NCBI GenBank assembly: GCA_964036195.1
Contig: OZ038453.1
Coordinates: 29,082,997-29,146,996 of the forward strand
Length of the DNA stretch: 64,000 nucleotides
Reading direction: 5' to 3'
Origin: Sphaerolaimus hirsutus
Lineage: Eukaryota > Nematoda > Chromadorea > Monhysterida > Sphaerolaimidae
Numbering within the stretch: the stretch's first letter is position 1; each line of letters opens with the position of its first letter. Below, in pieces: positions 43,981-55,605 of this stretch. The position numbers were made by a program, and so were the translations under genes. Below the pieces are notes generated by a model. The model saw only the letters and a program-made list of their open reading frames with translations. It searched no databases and had not been told where the DNA came from.

Positions 43981-44265
43981 TTAGCCATTGACATTTATCG
44001 GTGACTGGTTGGCAGCAACTAACTTCATTCTGGTCAGTTTGACTTGTTGTCCATTGACATTGATGGAGTTCAGCAACGATGGGTGAATAAGTGTTGCATC
44101 AGCACCGGGGTCCACACGCCAAGTGTCAGCACAGGTTCCATTCATGGACAGTGCCTTGCAGTCAGCATTCTGCTTCGAGCAGTTGTTTGGTAGATCCATC
44201 TCAATCAAATCCACATGTTCAGTGTCTGGGTCCAGTGGACCCAGTAGATCCAGTGGACATTTCAT
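43981..44265 (-). CDS. Retropepsin-like protease fragment of element A
   Basis: A 94-codon frame containing WRVDPGADATLIHPSLL, which fits the aspartic protease active-site region (D-x-G-A-x-x-T/S-x-I), with a P in place of the usual S/T after D. It ends before the ILGxD part, which continues in the degraded stretch downstream. Gag lies directly upstream on the same strand, in a different frame. Confidence 0.6.
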   Translation of the reverse strand: MKCPLDLLGPLDPDTEHVDLIEMDLPNNCSKQNADCKALSMNGTCADTWRVDPGADATLIHPSLLNSINVNGQQVKLTRMKLVAANQSPINVNG

Positions 44266-44369
44266 AAGTCAACTTTGATATGATGTTCCTCGGAAACAAT
44301 CTTCAAGTACATGCAGTCTTCAGTGTTGTGTGTGGGCAGCTCGCGCCAGGTGTGCCATCTGTCAGGTTG

Positions 44370-45350
44370 TCAAGTGTCAGGCCATGTTTGTGGTGGGTAG
44401 CGGCCTTTTCCTCCCCCACCGAATTTGTTTGATGCCATCAATTTGGCAGGGTACCTCTTTGTTTCAGTGCACCATTTCTGCATTGTTTCACAATCATCCA
44501 ACAAGTGGTCATAAATATCACAGGCAGTGCAGTAGTTATTGTTCCTAGTCCAGTTGAACTGCACTTGTTTCGCAGCAAACTCAAGTTGTTCAGCGTTGTT
44601 GAGTAGCTCCTTGAACATCATCAGCTCATAAGTTGGAAGTGAATACAATGAGCTATGCATGTCCTGGTTGTGCATCCCAACCATGAAGTAGTGCTTGAGC
44701 TGGATTTTGAGAGCAGTCAGGCTCGTCTCAGGTAGCGCTTGGCGTACGAGGCTCTCAATCAGCAATCCATAGTCATGGACGTGTTCATTGGGTGCTTGAC
44801 AAGTAGTAAACAATTGGTTCATTGCATTTTGAGCTGCAAAATGGTCTCCATATTGAGATTCCAGGAATTTACAGCATTGTGCAAATGTCTGTCGGTCTTC
44901 GTCAGGCATGTGCTTGAATTGGCACAGGGCACAGCCAGTGTGGCATTTGCACACAAGGATCATGTCAAATTCATCAGGAACTCCTGTCAGCTTGACTCGT
45001 GCTTTCAGGTCACTGAGCCACAGCTTGATCTCCAGTGGGTCCTCATCATCAAATGTCAGAAATCTGTCTTCTAACAATGGAGTCCATAGTTGTTTCTCAT
45101 GAACAGCATACTTTGGCACTGCTGTCAGATTGAGATCTGCCTGTGATGTAGTGCCAGTTTCTGCTTTGCCAGCATTTGTTGTTGAATTTATCAACTTGTT
45201 CATGACCAGCGACAGCATTTCTTTCTGCTCATTCATCATCACGGTTTGCTGTTGCACAGCAGACGTCAATGCTTGCGCTTGTTTTTCTTGTTGGTGCATT
45301 ATTGTCTGCATGAAGCTGCATAACTGCTTGACCAGTTCTGGTGATTCCAA
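44370..45350 (-). CDS. gag: Gag-like protein of element A
   Basis: 326 residues. A Gln-rich N-terminal coiled-coil-like part (residues 1-70) precedes a helical capsid-like region: LLEDRFLTFDDEDPLEIKLW, then FLESQYGD, then LFTTCQAPNEHVHDYG, a capsid-type string. A C-x2-C near the end (YCTACDIYDHLLDDC) looks like a remnant zinc knuckle without the full CCHC. The C-terminus is GGGGKGRYPP. It resembles Ty3/gypsy Gag and lies between the LTRs and 5' of the protease. A short frame at 45229-45621 overlaps upstream. Confidence 0.7.
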   Translation of the reverse strand: MESPELVKQLCSFMQTIMHQQEKQAQALTSAVQQQTVMMNEQKEMLSLVMNKLINSTTNAGKAETGTTSQADLNLTAVPKYAVHEKQLWTPLLEDRFLTFDDEDPLEIKLWLSDLKARVKLTGVPDEFDMILVCKCHTGCALCQFKHMPDEDRQTFAQCCKFLESQYGDHFAAQNAMNQLFTTCQAPNEHVHDYGLLIESLVRQALPETSLTALKIQLKHYFMVGMHNQDMHSSLYSLPTYELMMFKELLNNAEQLEFAAKQVQFNWTRNNNYCTACDIYDHLLDDCETMQKWCTETKRYPAKLMASNKFGGGGKGRYPPQTWPDT

Positions 45351-45953
45351 TGCAGTAGCAGGATGATGATGCAGTACTCACAGCCATAGATTGTTGCAGT
45401 GATAGCGGCCAGAGCAAATTGGTGACACCAGTGTTGCAAATCGTAGCAGCCATCATCTTCAGCTTGGCTGTGTAGCACTCAAAAACCATTTTGCGCCACA
45501 TTTCTTCATTTTTGGGTAAATTATCAGGATTGTGTGCCTTCAAAATTTTTCGCAGCTGGTCGAGTTTCACTTTGATTTGTTGCAGTGGCATACTGGTGCA
45601 CAAAGCCAATGAATGCATCATATGAATTTGACAACATTGTGTGTTAGTTGCATTGTAGTTGAGTGGGTATATCAGTTGTCAGCATGGCTGTAGTCAGGCA
45701 GCGTCGCAAGTCGGACAATGTTGATGGTCAATCACTGCTGAAAATTCCCGATGTAGTTGTGTTGTCTATGTCAGTCGGCGATGTCATGCAGTCAGGCAAA
45801 GTTGTAGTCAGCAGCAATTGTCACTGGATCCTGATGTAGACAAGTCGTCAACATCGAGTTGGAGATGTTGGGCGCTGGTAGTCGGGCAAGTCGGGTAGTC
45901 AGGCAAAGTCAGGTGAAGTCGGGCACAGGTCGTGTAGTTGGGTCTGAGTGAAA
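45351..45953 (-). other. 5' untranslated region of element A
   Basis: Between the primer-binding site and gag. It contains a leader frame (45229-45621) in another frame that reads FECYTAKLKMMAATICN. I cannot say whether it is translated. Confidence 0.4.
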
Positions 45954-45969
45954 CCAGGTCGCGGCACCA
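45954..45969 (-). other. Primer-binding site of element A
   Basis: On the coding strand TGGTGCCGCGACCTGG lies directly after the 5' LTR. The same 13-base core TGGTGCCGCGACC follows the left terminal repeat of the TRIM at 62204, which supports both calls. Confidence 0.85.
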
Positions 45970-46151
45970 GTTGAAGTAGATGTGGGTCAACATGGGGGCC
46001 CACAACCCCAAGACACAGTGGGAGAGCAAGTTTATTGCACAGTGCTGAACTGAAGATGCATCACAAATAGGCATAGGTCAATTACACATGAAACATAACA
46101 ATCGCAAGTTTGGTGACAACCCAATTACACTGACCCAATGACTATTCAACT
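45970..46151 (-). repeat. 5' LTR of gag-protease element A
   Basis: Direct-repeat partner of 43235-43418. The primer-binding site abuts its inner edge. I do not see clear TG...CA ends, and no target duplication could be fixed. Confidence 0.75.
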
Positions 46152-46610
46152 TGAAAAACCACTATTTCCATCCCTGGTCACTATATAAATATCATTATGA
46201 TGACAAATCAATGGAAATTTGTGGAATAAACTAACGTGAAGCATGGGCCACGGAAAGTACCACAACATACCCTCAATCTTTGGTACTGTGTAACTTGGAA
46301 GTATTCAAATGTGACTTTTGTACCAGGAGTGATGCCACCCCGCACATAAACATATACAGTAGCTGATCCACGAGGATAGAGGTAACAAGCAAAATATTGG
46401 GGGCTTGTAGTTGCTGAAGGGATATTTTAGAGTTTGTATCATAATATGAAGCTTTGCCAATATGAAGTTTCACTTAAATGAGACCATCGTTTGTACAATA
46501 AAAATTTGCACAGGCATTTACAAACTGCAGTATGATGCAAGCAGGCCTTGTAAATTGAAACTCAGCTTAGTATCAACAGACCAGACTGTGGTATGGAATT
46601 GAACGTCTAG
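46152..46610. other. No gene seen
   Basis: 46300-46450 has a weak match to the 29770-29890 block of the segmental repeat (TGGAAGTATT...TTTGT.CCA). Otherwise plain. Confidence 0.35.
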
Positions 46611-47590
46611 TACCGTATCCCCCCTTGAATTAACCCCCCCACACTCGAAATACCCCCAGGTGTTTTCGAGCTTGAAAAAAAACAAGCCCCCCCCTCGAAA
46701 TACCCCGTGTCTGGAAAAAAGTACATCATGTATGCAATGGACACGATGTACTTATTGCTGCGTATTTGCATCGCAGCTATACATTACAGCTACAATACAG
46801 GGGTGGGCATTTTCAGTTGCCACTGGAAAAACGTGATAGCGTGAGCTACAGTTGAGATATCACGATGAAATTTTAACACAATAGAGTAGACTCCATAGCA
46901 CTCCTTTTCTGAAGTTTGCAACTCAAACGGCCACATTTTGGGTGAGTTGTGGAACACACAGTTTTTATTGTAATTTTGTGACTTGGCGTCACCCATAGGA
47001 TAAATCGAGGGTGGCATTATAGGCGGGGGTCACCGGTGTTTGATGTCGTCTCATTCTGTTGTACATCGGCCGATTTTGATTCCTTTTGAGTATGTTGGGG
47101 TTTGGGTTCGGGATTATGACCAAATGCTTTTTTTCTCGTATAGTCCCCCAGTCCCGAGATAAGGGGGGTCAAGTCACAAAATTACACTAAAAAGTCTGCT
47201 TGTCATAACTCACCAAAAATGCGGCCATTTGGGTTGCAAGCTTCAGAATAGGGGTCCTACGGAGTCTACTCAATTGTGTTAAAATTTCATTGTGATAGCT
47301 CAACTGTAGCGCAAGCTATCGCGCTTTTCCAGCGGGAACTTAAAATGCCCACCCCTGTATTTACATGGTTAATGATAGTATACGGTCGATAATATGACCG
47401 AAATATGCCCAATATTTTGGTATCATTTATTATGTTTTGGGTACGTAGATACCCATATTTTACTATGACGATGCATAAAAATTTCTGGCGAAATAATAAC
47501 CCCCACCCCCCCCCCCTCGAAATACCAGCCCTTCAAAATTTTCACTTTGAATGAATTATCCCCCGTGGAGGTATTTCGAGGAACATAGGC
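46611..47590. mobile_element. GC-tract MITE with nested palindromic insertion
   Basis: Left end TACCGTATCCCCCCTTGAAT. Right part CCCCGTGGAGGTATTTCGAGGAA, beyond which the end is split by the CATAGGCGGCG MITE. 46798-47357 is a separate insertion. Confidence 0.55.
46798..47357. mobile_element. hAT-like MITE, CAGGGGTGGGCATTTT termini
   Basis: Inverted arms of about 140 bases with matching CAGGGGTGGGCATTTT ends, GTGATAGC words and AACTCACC-like inner parts. No 8-bp duplication is visible, only TA at both sides. The inner 270 bases are non-coding. Confidence 0.7.
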
Positions 47591-47749
47591 GGCGTAAGTG
47601 CTTGTGCGCTTGTGAATGTCACAAGCGGAATTTTCGGTGTCACAAGCAGAAATACCTATGTTTACCTAGTAAAACGTGCACAAGGTCAAATTTTGGCCAA
47701 TGTGATTGTGAATGTCACAAGCACAAATTGGGACCTTGCGCCGCCTATG
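47584..47749. mobile_element. 166-bp palindromic MITE, CATAGGCGGCG termini, perfect TSD
   Basis: CATAGGCGGCG...CGCCGCCTATG is flanked by perfect TCGAGGAA (47576-47583, 47750-47757). The interior is TGAATGTCACAAGC words. It sits in the terminal sequence of a GC-tract MITE. Confidence 0.9.
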
Positions 47750-47787
47750 TCGAGGAATATTCGGAAAGTTGGAATGTAGCATGATGC

Positions 47788-48200
47788 ATACCGTATTTCC
47801 TCGGAATACCCCCCACATCGAAATACCCCCCCCCCCTCGAAATGCCCACTCAAAATTGATCATTGAAATATCATATCAGGATATAAGTGGCAAAACAATC
47901 TCCAAAGGACTTACGTTTATGAATTGAATGTTGATGTAATCAATCAAGAGACTATCAGAGTATGAGTTAGGGTTGAGAATTCGAAAAATTGCTCATCATA
48001 AGTAGATAGCTGGCCAATTTGGGGGGGGGGGTTAAGGAGATAGTAGTGACAAATTATGCCTCCGGGATAGATAGATAGCTGAGCAGCCTCTGGGATAGGT
48101 AGATAGCTGGGTGGTTTGCCCCGACTTACATAACCTTTCCCCCCATGGACATCTTACCCTCTGGGTTGATATAGCCCTCGAGGAATTCTTCCGGCCGAGG
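47788..48200. other. GC-tract MITE end and CTATCTATC array; no gene
   Basis: TACCGTATTTCCTCGGAATA at 47789, with no right end found. Tetranucleotide-like GATAGATAGCTGAG repeats (48060-48115) mirror those at 39824-39945. Confidence 0.5.
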
Positions 48201-48233
48201 ACTATTTCGGCCCGACTTTTATAATGTGGGATG

Positions 48234-49386
48234 TAACGATGGCAAACCCCCAAGAAAAAAGTATTTAAATTTTTAAGTGTTTTTTCTAAAACTAATTTTC
48301 GAATTTTCGAATTTTTCCCCAAATTAATTTTCGAATTTCGAATTTAATTTTCGAATTTTGGAATTTTCGAATCTTTTTTAGCAATTTTTTAATTTTTTTT
48401 GGCCAGTTTTCGAATTTTTTCAAATAATTTTAGAATTTTTTTGGAAAAAATATTGAATCTGAAGCTTTAAACACATTATTTGGACTGTTTTCATATTCTC
48501 CTCAGTTTTTATCACCTTAAACCGTCCCATAATTTAGCATTAAAAATGGTTGAAGGAGTTATACGGACCAGTGTCCTGCTTCTTCATTTAATTCACACAT
48601 TGACACATTTAATTCACCAACGCAGCAAAGGCAAAAAAGGCAACAATTTAAAAATCGGTGTCAAATAAAATATTGGAATCAAATAGAATATTGGCATCAA
48701 ATAAAATATTGGCATCAAATACCGTATTTCCTTGAATTAACCCCCCCCCCCCTGGGGGTCTATTACTTTGCCAGAAATTTTTCGAAATACCAGTGCTAAA
48801 TTGTTTTTTTTTTGTAAGTAACACAGATGTAAAAAATGCAACAAAAACCGCCATTTATAGGACTCTATAGACTTATATAAGTACGTAGACGGTACAAACC
48901 CTGTCCTAACGCAACACAGTCATTGTTTTTAACGTGTTTCCTAGATAACAAACCGCACAAACGTTCCCTATACACCAAATTTGGGTGCGGTATTTCGAGG
49001 GGGGGGTATAAATTCATAGGGCAAATATTGAGGGGGGTATTTTGAGGGGGAGGATATTTCAAGGAAATACGGTATAAAAACGGATGTGTCGAAGCCGCCG
49101 CGGATGACATTTCAATGTTTTTTTTGTTACGTTTCGCTTTTTCATACGCGCCGCTTATCAATTGTCGCTTTATTTAGCACGTTGAACTTAAGAATGCGTT
49201 TTGTTGCCTTGAAATGCCTGAAAAATTTGAAAATTATTTTTGAATTTTTGAATTTTCGAATCTTTTGAAAAATAAATCGATTTTTAAGTGTTTTTTCTAT
49301 GGGTGAAATAAAAATTCGAAAATTCCGGAAAAATTCAAAAATTCGAAAATGTTTTCGAATTTTCGAATCTTTTTTGGCCATCGTTA
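48234..49386. mobile_element. hAT-type MITE, TAACGATGGC family, perfect TSD
   Basis: TAACGATGGCAAAC...GGCCATCGTTA is flanked by perfect GTGGGATG (48226-48233, 49387-49394). The ends are TTTTCGAATTTT arrays. A GC-tract MITE is nested at 48720-49074. Confidence 0.92.
48720..49074. mobile_element. Nested GC-tract MITE
   Basis: TACCGTATTTCCTTG...CAAGGAAATACGGTA with TA edges and C/G runs near both ends. Confidence 0.85.
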
Positions 49387-49588
49387 GTGGGATGATGTAG
49401 TCCTCCATTCAAAATATATAATTACACTATTGGGCCGTGGGAATGTGTTTGATATTTCATTTTATTGATTGCGATGCAAGAAAAAACACTGCTTGCATCA
49501 GATAAAAAATATTTATTGACGCGTGGCATGCCACAATTATGCACGCATCTGTTAGGCCTATTGGCATCGATTATCGATTGTGTGGGTA

Positions 49589-50120
49589 TGCATGCAACTT
49601 CCAAACTACATTTCTTGGCCATTTCTCAGCCAATTTTCACCAATGAACACTTAAAATGATCAGAATCACATGGCGATTACATTTTTATGTTCAGATTATT
49701 GAGAATGTGGTAAACTCATCGTAATCATGACAGACAAATTGCCAATATACTACAGACAAAACGCAAATGCAACACAGACAAAACACCAATGCAACACAGC
49801 AAAATGCCAAAGCATTTTGTCTGTGATCCATTGGTGTTTTGTCTGTGTTGCATTCGCGTTTTGTCTGTGTTGCATTCGCGTTTTGTCTGTGTTGCATTGA
49901 TGTTTTGTCTGTAATCCATTCAGGTTTTGTCTGTGTTGCATTGGCATTTTGTCTGTAGTATATTGGTGATCTGTCTGTCACGATTACCATGAGTTTACCA
50001 AATTCTTAATAATCTGAACATAAAAATGTAATCGCCATGTGATTCTGATCATTTTAAGTGTTCATTGGTGAAAATCGGCTGAGAAATGGCCAAGAAATTG
50101 AATTTTGAAGTTGCATGCAT
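49589..50120. repeat. Fold-back element with a 22-bp minisatellite loop
   Basis: Arms of about 130 bases (TGCATGCAACTTC, GGCCATTTCTCAGCC, GTAATCGCCATGTGATTCTG and complements) surround units of GCGTTTTGTCTGTGTTGCATTC at 49736-49980. Units in the left part are inverted relative to those on the right. Confidence 0.85.
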
Positions 50121-52715
50121 TGTTTTTCGTTCTTCTTTTTAAACAACAATGTTCATCAATGCCAGGAATATTTTCAATGAACAACTCACATGGACCGAAG
50201 GAAATGCCAGTCGCACGATTGGCTAGACCTTTTGGTATTCTCTGCCTCCCTCTTTGCAAACCCCAAGGTACACCATTTTTTGCAGGATTCACAATCCAGC
50301 CATAACAAAATGTGTCAAAATTGCATGACAGATCTGTGGTGAGTTGAGTAGTTATGTGTCCCCCTTGGCGGCATGTAAACACCGGTCATGTATCCAGCAC
50401 CCATTTTTTGATTTTACTTCTTACATCCTATCCCCAGTTCTAGGGTGCCCCAGAGGCTGAACCCACAGGGTGATATTGGCGCAACCCTCCTCCACTTCGC
50501 ATGAATTAGAGGGGTCGCGGCGACCCCTCACAGGGTGGGTCGCCCTAAGTGCACATTTTTTTTTGTTGATTTTTTGGTGTCCCACAGCAGGTCCGGCACC
50601 CGCTGATTTCTGAGCTGTGGGAGGGGTATAAATCTAAAATGTTGGGGATGTGTTACCAACACCACTCCCCCACTATACACTATTCAATAATGTGAGATTA
50701 ATGCGAAAAATTTCTCAAAAATTCACTTATTCCCTAAAAAACACCACTCCCCAATAGATGGATGACAAAAAATTCACTTTTTGGAACTTTTTGATTAGAC
50801 ACTTGAAGAGATGGTTTACGATACTTTAAAGGGAAGGTTTTGATGTTCAAAGTTATGTAAAGAACCATACCTCTAAAATGTCTGCATTGCAAAATTTACT
50901 TGCAATTGCATTGCAAAATATATTTCATTTGTATATAGCATAATCATATAGCAAACATCACAAACATTTTTGTATAGCATAATCAAGCATTTTAAGATGG
51001 GATGATCAGTAGCCCACGTAATGGTAATATTTGCACCATTGTTAGCATTGAAAAAATCTCTGCGAGATTTATATTTAAAAAATCTCAGAAAATCTCAGAT
51101 TATCTGAGATTAATATTTTTTCCACTATTTCCAGAGAGATTCAAATTTATTTTCTTTTTGAGAGATTTTCTGTGATTTTTAAAAATATCAGAAAATCTCT
51201 CAAATTCTGATATTTATATTTATTGATATTTTTTCCAGGTTTTTTTAGAGAGATTTAATGATCGCCGTGCAATGTGAGTAAAAAAGCATAATCACACATT
51301 GCATAATGTGATTATAAAACTTCCTTGTATCTAAGTGTATTTCAGACCTTTTTGTGAAAAATTAAAAGGAACCTATTATCCAAAAAAATTTTTGGTTAAA
51401 ATCATATCCCAATCATGAAATGTCAATCCCATTTGAACTCTACTTGTACATTAGTTATCTTGTGAATGGGATTTGGCCCCTGGATCCTGGGTGTTTGCAT
51501 CGGGTCTGCACTTGTACACACAAACACCCGTTACAGTGTTACATGCCTGTTACATACAAAATTGAACCCGCCATGCACATCCACCCGGTATGCACATAGC
51601 ATCCGCGATGTGCGTACTAGGCAGATGTGCGCGGTGGTTTCAATTTTGTGTGTAACAAACATATGTGCGTAATGGGTATTTGTGCATAATAGGCCTCATT
51701 TGCATCCTAGATCCGTTTGCATCCCTACATGATAATAAAATGAATGCATTACCGGTGAATTGTGCCAGTGCTTGCCTCTCTATGCCAGGTCTTAGCAACT
51801 GATGGTGTTGTGTCATGTGCACTGGTAGTCTGTGGTTTGGTCCACACATTTTTGTTTGATTGATGTAAAATGCCATAAATATGTGTATTATTCATTGAAG
51901 TGGGAAAAAATTTATCAGCGTTCTCGCAGTTTACAAATGTAAGTGGATATGGCTCCCCAGGAAATGTGTCTAAACTAAACCAATATTGATTTACAGATTT
52001 ACATTTTTATAAGATAATGGCTGAGAACGATAATGTAATTCTTTTCAAAAATGTATTTTGAAATTTGAACCACTAATTTTAGAGCATTCTAGAATAAAAG
52101 CTTTGCACCCAACTCAAGTTGTTCATGTCTTGTAGGTTTCAACCAGACATAATAATTGTGTGAAAAAACAGCTGGGTTGGAAACAAGTGAATTTGGTGTG
52201 TACTATAAGTCTCAAATGAAAACTTATGGCAAGGCATGCTCAAATTTGCACATGATATGTGTTGAAATCTGTCCCAGATGTATGATATAAGTAATTTCAA
52301 TATACTTTCTGATGAGTTATAAGTTGTGTCCCAGTAGTTTTTACAGCAGCTTATACACTTGATTATTTTATTGATGTCACGTTGTGCTACATGAACAAAC
52401 ATTTCACTTTTCACAGGTTTGTTGGCCAAGTTAAAATTAAATTTTGCAGATAACAAACTCATTATATCATAGGTATTTACTGACCGTTTAACAGCCTCCC
52501 TCTTGCACACAGTAAACCTCATTCTCCCCAATTGAGATTGCAAAAGTAACATGGACTGCCTGCAGAGAAATGGCCACACAAACTACCATATTTCTCTGAG
52601 TACAATTCCCATGGCATTATACACATTTGCAAGTGCTTTGCATAGTGTCCGAACACTATGCAATTCACCTGACGATGCATGACTGTAGTGTAAAATGTCA
52701 ATCAACTTAGTATCA
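50121..52715. other. Long non-genic stretch
   Basis: No supported gene. It contains a truncated TAGCATTGAAAAAATCTC MITE end (51043-51260) and a short block related to the GTGCGTAA palindromic MITE (51570-51700). The rest is AT-rich single-copy-looking DNA with short frames such as 52139-52579 (146 codons on the minus strand). No domain or splice support. Confidence 0.4.
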
Positions 52716-52723
52716 AATGGAGA

Positions 52724-52949
52724 GGGGGTGCACTGATACGCACATCTGCCCGTTACGCACATTTGCCCGTTTTTTCACTTAACACTTTTTCAAGTGACTT
52801 TCAGATATGAGTGAAGTGAAAAAAGTTCACTAAGTTCATTGCGCAACTTTTTTCACTTTACTCATATCTGAAAATCACTTGAAAAAGTGTTAAGTGAAAA
52901 AAACAGGCAAATGTGCGTAACGGGCAGATGTGCGTATCAGGCCTGCCCC
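52724..52949. mobile_element. Near-perfect palindromic MITE (copy 2), perfect TSD
   Basis: Flanked by perfect AATGGAGA (52716-52723, 52950-52957). Same ends and orientation as 22692-22918, but the central 20-odd bases are in the opposite orientation. Confidence 0.92.
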
Positions 52950-52957
52950 AATGGAGA

Positions 52958-53379
52958 CACTCGACAAGACGCACACACCAGACCAACACACCACCCTTTC
53001 ATCTTTATGTAGCAGGTGCCAGCAAGATAAAATTCATGTGAGGGATTTAGGTAATCCACTTTGTTCACAAAATATTTTGTGTGCATTGCATACTTCCTGG
53101 TACTGCATGGAACTTTTTGCAATGTATAATGCCCTGGGTGCTATGATCGGGGGAAGTTATACTCGGAGACATACAGCATATTTATAAAATGAATCAGAAG
53201 TAATGTTATAGACATTATTGTGTAACATGCCAAGAAAATGGTGCTGACCACTGCGGGAACCATGGTGCTGATGCATGAGTATTTGCATGCAATATGTGAC
53301 ACATGGTGTTAGGTGGGCAGTCCTTCACTTGAAGCCCTAGCACCAGTGGCCAGTGCATACATCACTGTGAGTCAACTGT
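52958..53379. other. No gene seen
   Basis: A plain stretch with short frames only. Confidence 0.35.
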
Positions 53380-53690
53380 CGCAAAAATATACTTTTACAA
53401 CAAAAAATGTGCTGGTGATCTGCCGTGAAGTGCCTTCATGCAGACGCTCACAAGCACTTCAACACACTTCACAAATTTTTGATTTTTTATTTCTGTAAAC
53501 AATTTAGTAATAAAATGTGTTAGTGAAGCGCATTCCATTGGTGATCAGGCATGATCAGAAGTGTGATCACAGGTGGTGAAGTGCCTGGTGATCAGGCGTG
53601 ATCAGGCTCTGAAGTGTGATACCAAGTGGCACTTCAGACCACTTCAGTGCACTTCACGAGCACATTATTTGCTGTGTTTGCTTATAAAAT
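53380..53690. repeat. GAAGTG / TGATCAGG short-repeat cluster
   Basis: GTGAAGTGC, GGTGATCAGGC and CACTTCA words are repeated many times. Similar to 23280-23450. Confidence 0.5.
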
Positions 53691-54337
53691 ATGTATACTT
53701 AAGTAACAAGTAAATATGTACATGTTTCCTCCCAATAACAAACCTGTACTCAATTGTCTTATTCAACATTTAATACTCCAACAACATTATGCAAAAACAC
53801 ATTGATAAAACACAATGTTTACATTTATATTTACTTTGAAAAAAGTCAAGTGTTTACACATACTTGGAAAAAGATACCATACTGTGTATAACTGTGGAGT
53901 CTGGAATCCGGATTAATCAGTGATTGTAAATGAACAGTTGAAAACATGCCACTCAAGTATTGTTTACACATTGTACCACAGTTACCCAACTCACTCCATA
54001 AAATAATACTGTGGCTTCACATGTGGACATTTGGGCTTCCTTAGAAAAGTGTATCTCCTCTGTGTGACTGTTGGGTTACCTATAATTTGGCCATTCGTCA
54101 ATGCAAAAAGACAATATGTGATGCCACACATGAGGCACATAAAAGATATTAAGTTCATCTTGAAATACTGCGATTTTTGTACAAATGAATATTACCAATA
54201 AGCACAAAAAAATACCGATGAATTCACCGCTGTTTATTAATTTTGATTAGAAAATATTCCCACGATGCTCTATTGTTTTTTTTCTTCGTTGTAACTTTCA
54301 CTGATAGAATGCGGGATTTTATTTTCTGTTTCCCATG
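53691..54337. other. No gene seen
   Basis: AT-rich, no supported feature. Confidence 0.4.
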
Positions 54338-54345
54338 GCCACAGA

Positions 54346-55085
54346 TAGGGTTGGGACGATATATCGTATCGAATATCGAATATCGGATGTCGACTATTTT
54401 TTCATATCAAATATCGAATATCGATATCGAAAATTTTGTAAAAATATCGAATATCGATATCGAATATCGACCATTTTTTCGATATTTTGGATATTCTATA
54501 CTCCCTGGGTCTGACTTCAAAAAAGTCAGGAATGGCACTATTAGAAGGCGATTTCATAAGCATTTTTAACAAATTTTGCGTGCAAGAGCGCACTTTGTTC
54601 TCACATGACAGGTATTTTTATTTCAGCACTGGCGGTAGCATCAAATCTTGTGCAAATGCTCTCTCAGATGTTCACATAAGAGTATATGTATGTTTAATAA
54701 CTACTTACACCATGGAAACATCAACGGCACCATGGCATGGCACCTATAAATGGGTCTGGCACTTTTTCCTTACCACATCTGTCACATTTTAAAATCATTT
54801 TCTCATTTTGATCATTGTGTGCCATTTAAATTTGTATCATCTACTTTTCAGTAGAGATGATCAGTTGGGTTTGTGATCAAATGGAAATGCAATATGCCAA
54901 ATGAGATATGCCCTGCTATACCAAAAGCAAAATATCGAAAATATCGAAATATCGATATCGAATATCGAGCATTTTTTAATATCGAATATCGATATCGAGG
55001 GTCCATATCGTATCGATATCGAATATCGAGTTTCAGAAAAAAATATCGAATATCGATATCAAAAAGTCATATCGTCCCAACCCTA
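54346..55085. mobile_element. hAT-type MITE, TAGGGTTGGGACGATAT termini, perfect TSD
   Basis: TAGGGTTGGGACGATAT and complement are flanked by perfect GCCACAGA (54338-54345, 55086-55093). Both ends are arrays of ATATCGA. The middle (about 54500-54930) is ordinary non-repetitive DNA without a supported gene. Confidence 0.93.
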
Positions 55086-55169
55086 GCCACAGAGTTGTTT
55101 TTCGATCCGCATGAACCCGAATGGTGCCGCACTGCTGATGTATTTATGTTGCGCAGTTTTATCACGTGA

Positions 55170-55450
55170 ATAGATGGCCTCCTTCTCGGGGTCGAAACGG
55201 GATCCCGATTGTCGAACGGGTCTCGAATGGGACCGCGGTCCCGGTACAAGGTTCAGCAAATTTCCGGGACTGAGGCGGTCCCTGTCGCGTTCCCGGTCCC
55301 GACAATAAAATACCAGCTGGTCCCGGTTCTGAAAACTGGTCCCGTTTGAATCCCAATCCCGAAATATTTTGGGATTTTGCAGTCCCGAAACCTCTATCCC
55401 CGATTCCGAAATCTCAAAATCCACATACCTATCCCGAAAAGTCAATCCTA
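55170..55450. repeat. GGTCCCG/CGGGACC short-repeat block
   Basis: Words such as GGTCCCG, TCCCGAAA and GGGACC are repeated in both orientations. Probably another MITE interior with unresolved ends. Confidence 0.5.
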
Positions 55451-55477
55451 ATGCTTGAACCCTAGTTCTGGCTCAAA

Positions 55478-55604
55478 CACATTCACTCGTTTCCACCCTA
55501 TCCCTCGAGTGCCCAAAAGCACTGTTTCCGAGAGCTAGTGGCCCACCATCGGGCACCACGTGCAGCAGCTGTCCAAGGTGGTCGGGCTCGAAGAGATCCT
55601 TATG
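55478..55604 (-). other. Exon-like GC-rich island
   Basis: One minus-strand frame is GC3-rich and open across it: it begins HKDLFEPDHLGQLLHVVPDG and later reads LALGNSAFGHS. The hAT-like MITE at 55606 cuts its upstream side. Not identified. Confidence 0.3.
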
Positions 55605-55605
55605 G

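Noticed and set aside
49691..49990. Possible CRISPR-like array (22-bp repeats)
   Set aside because: Units are contiguous with no unique spacers, lie inside a fold-back element and are in a eukaryotic genome.
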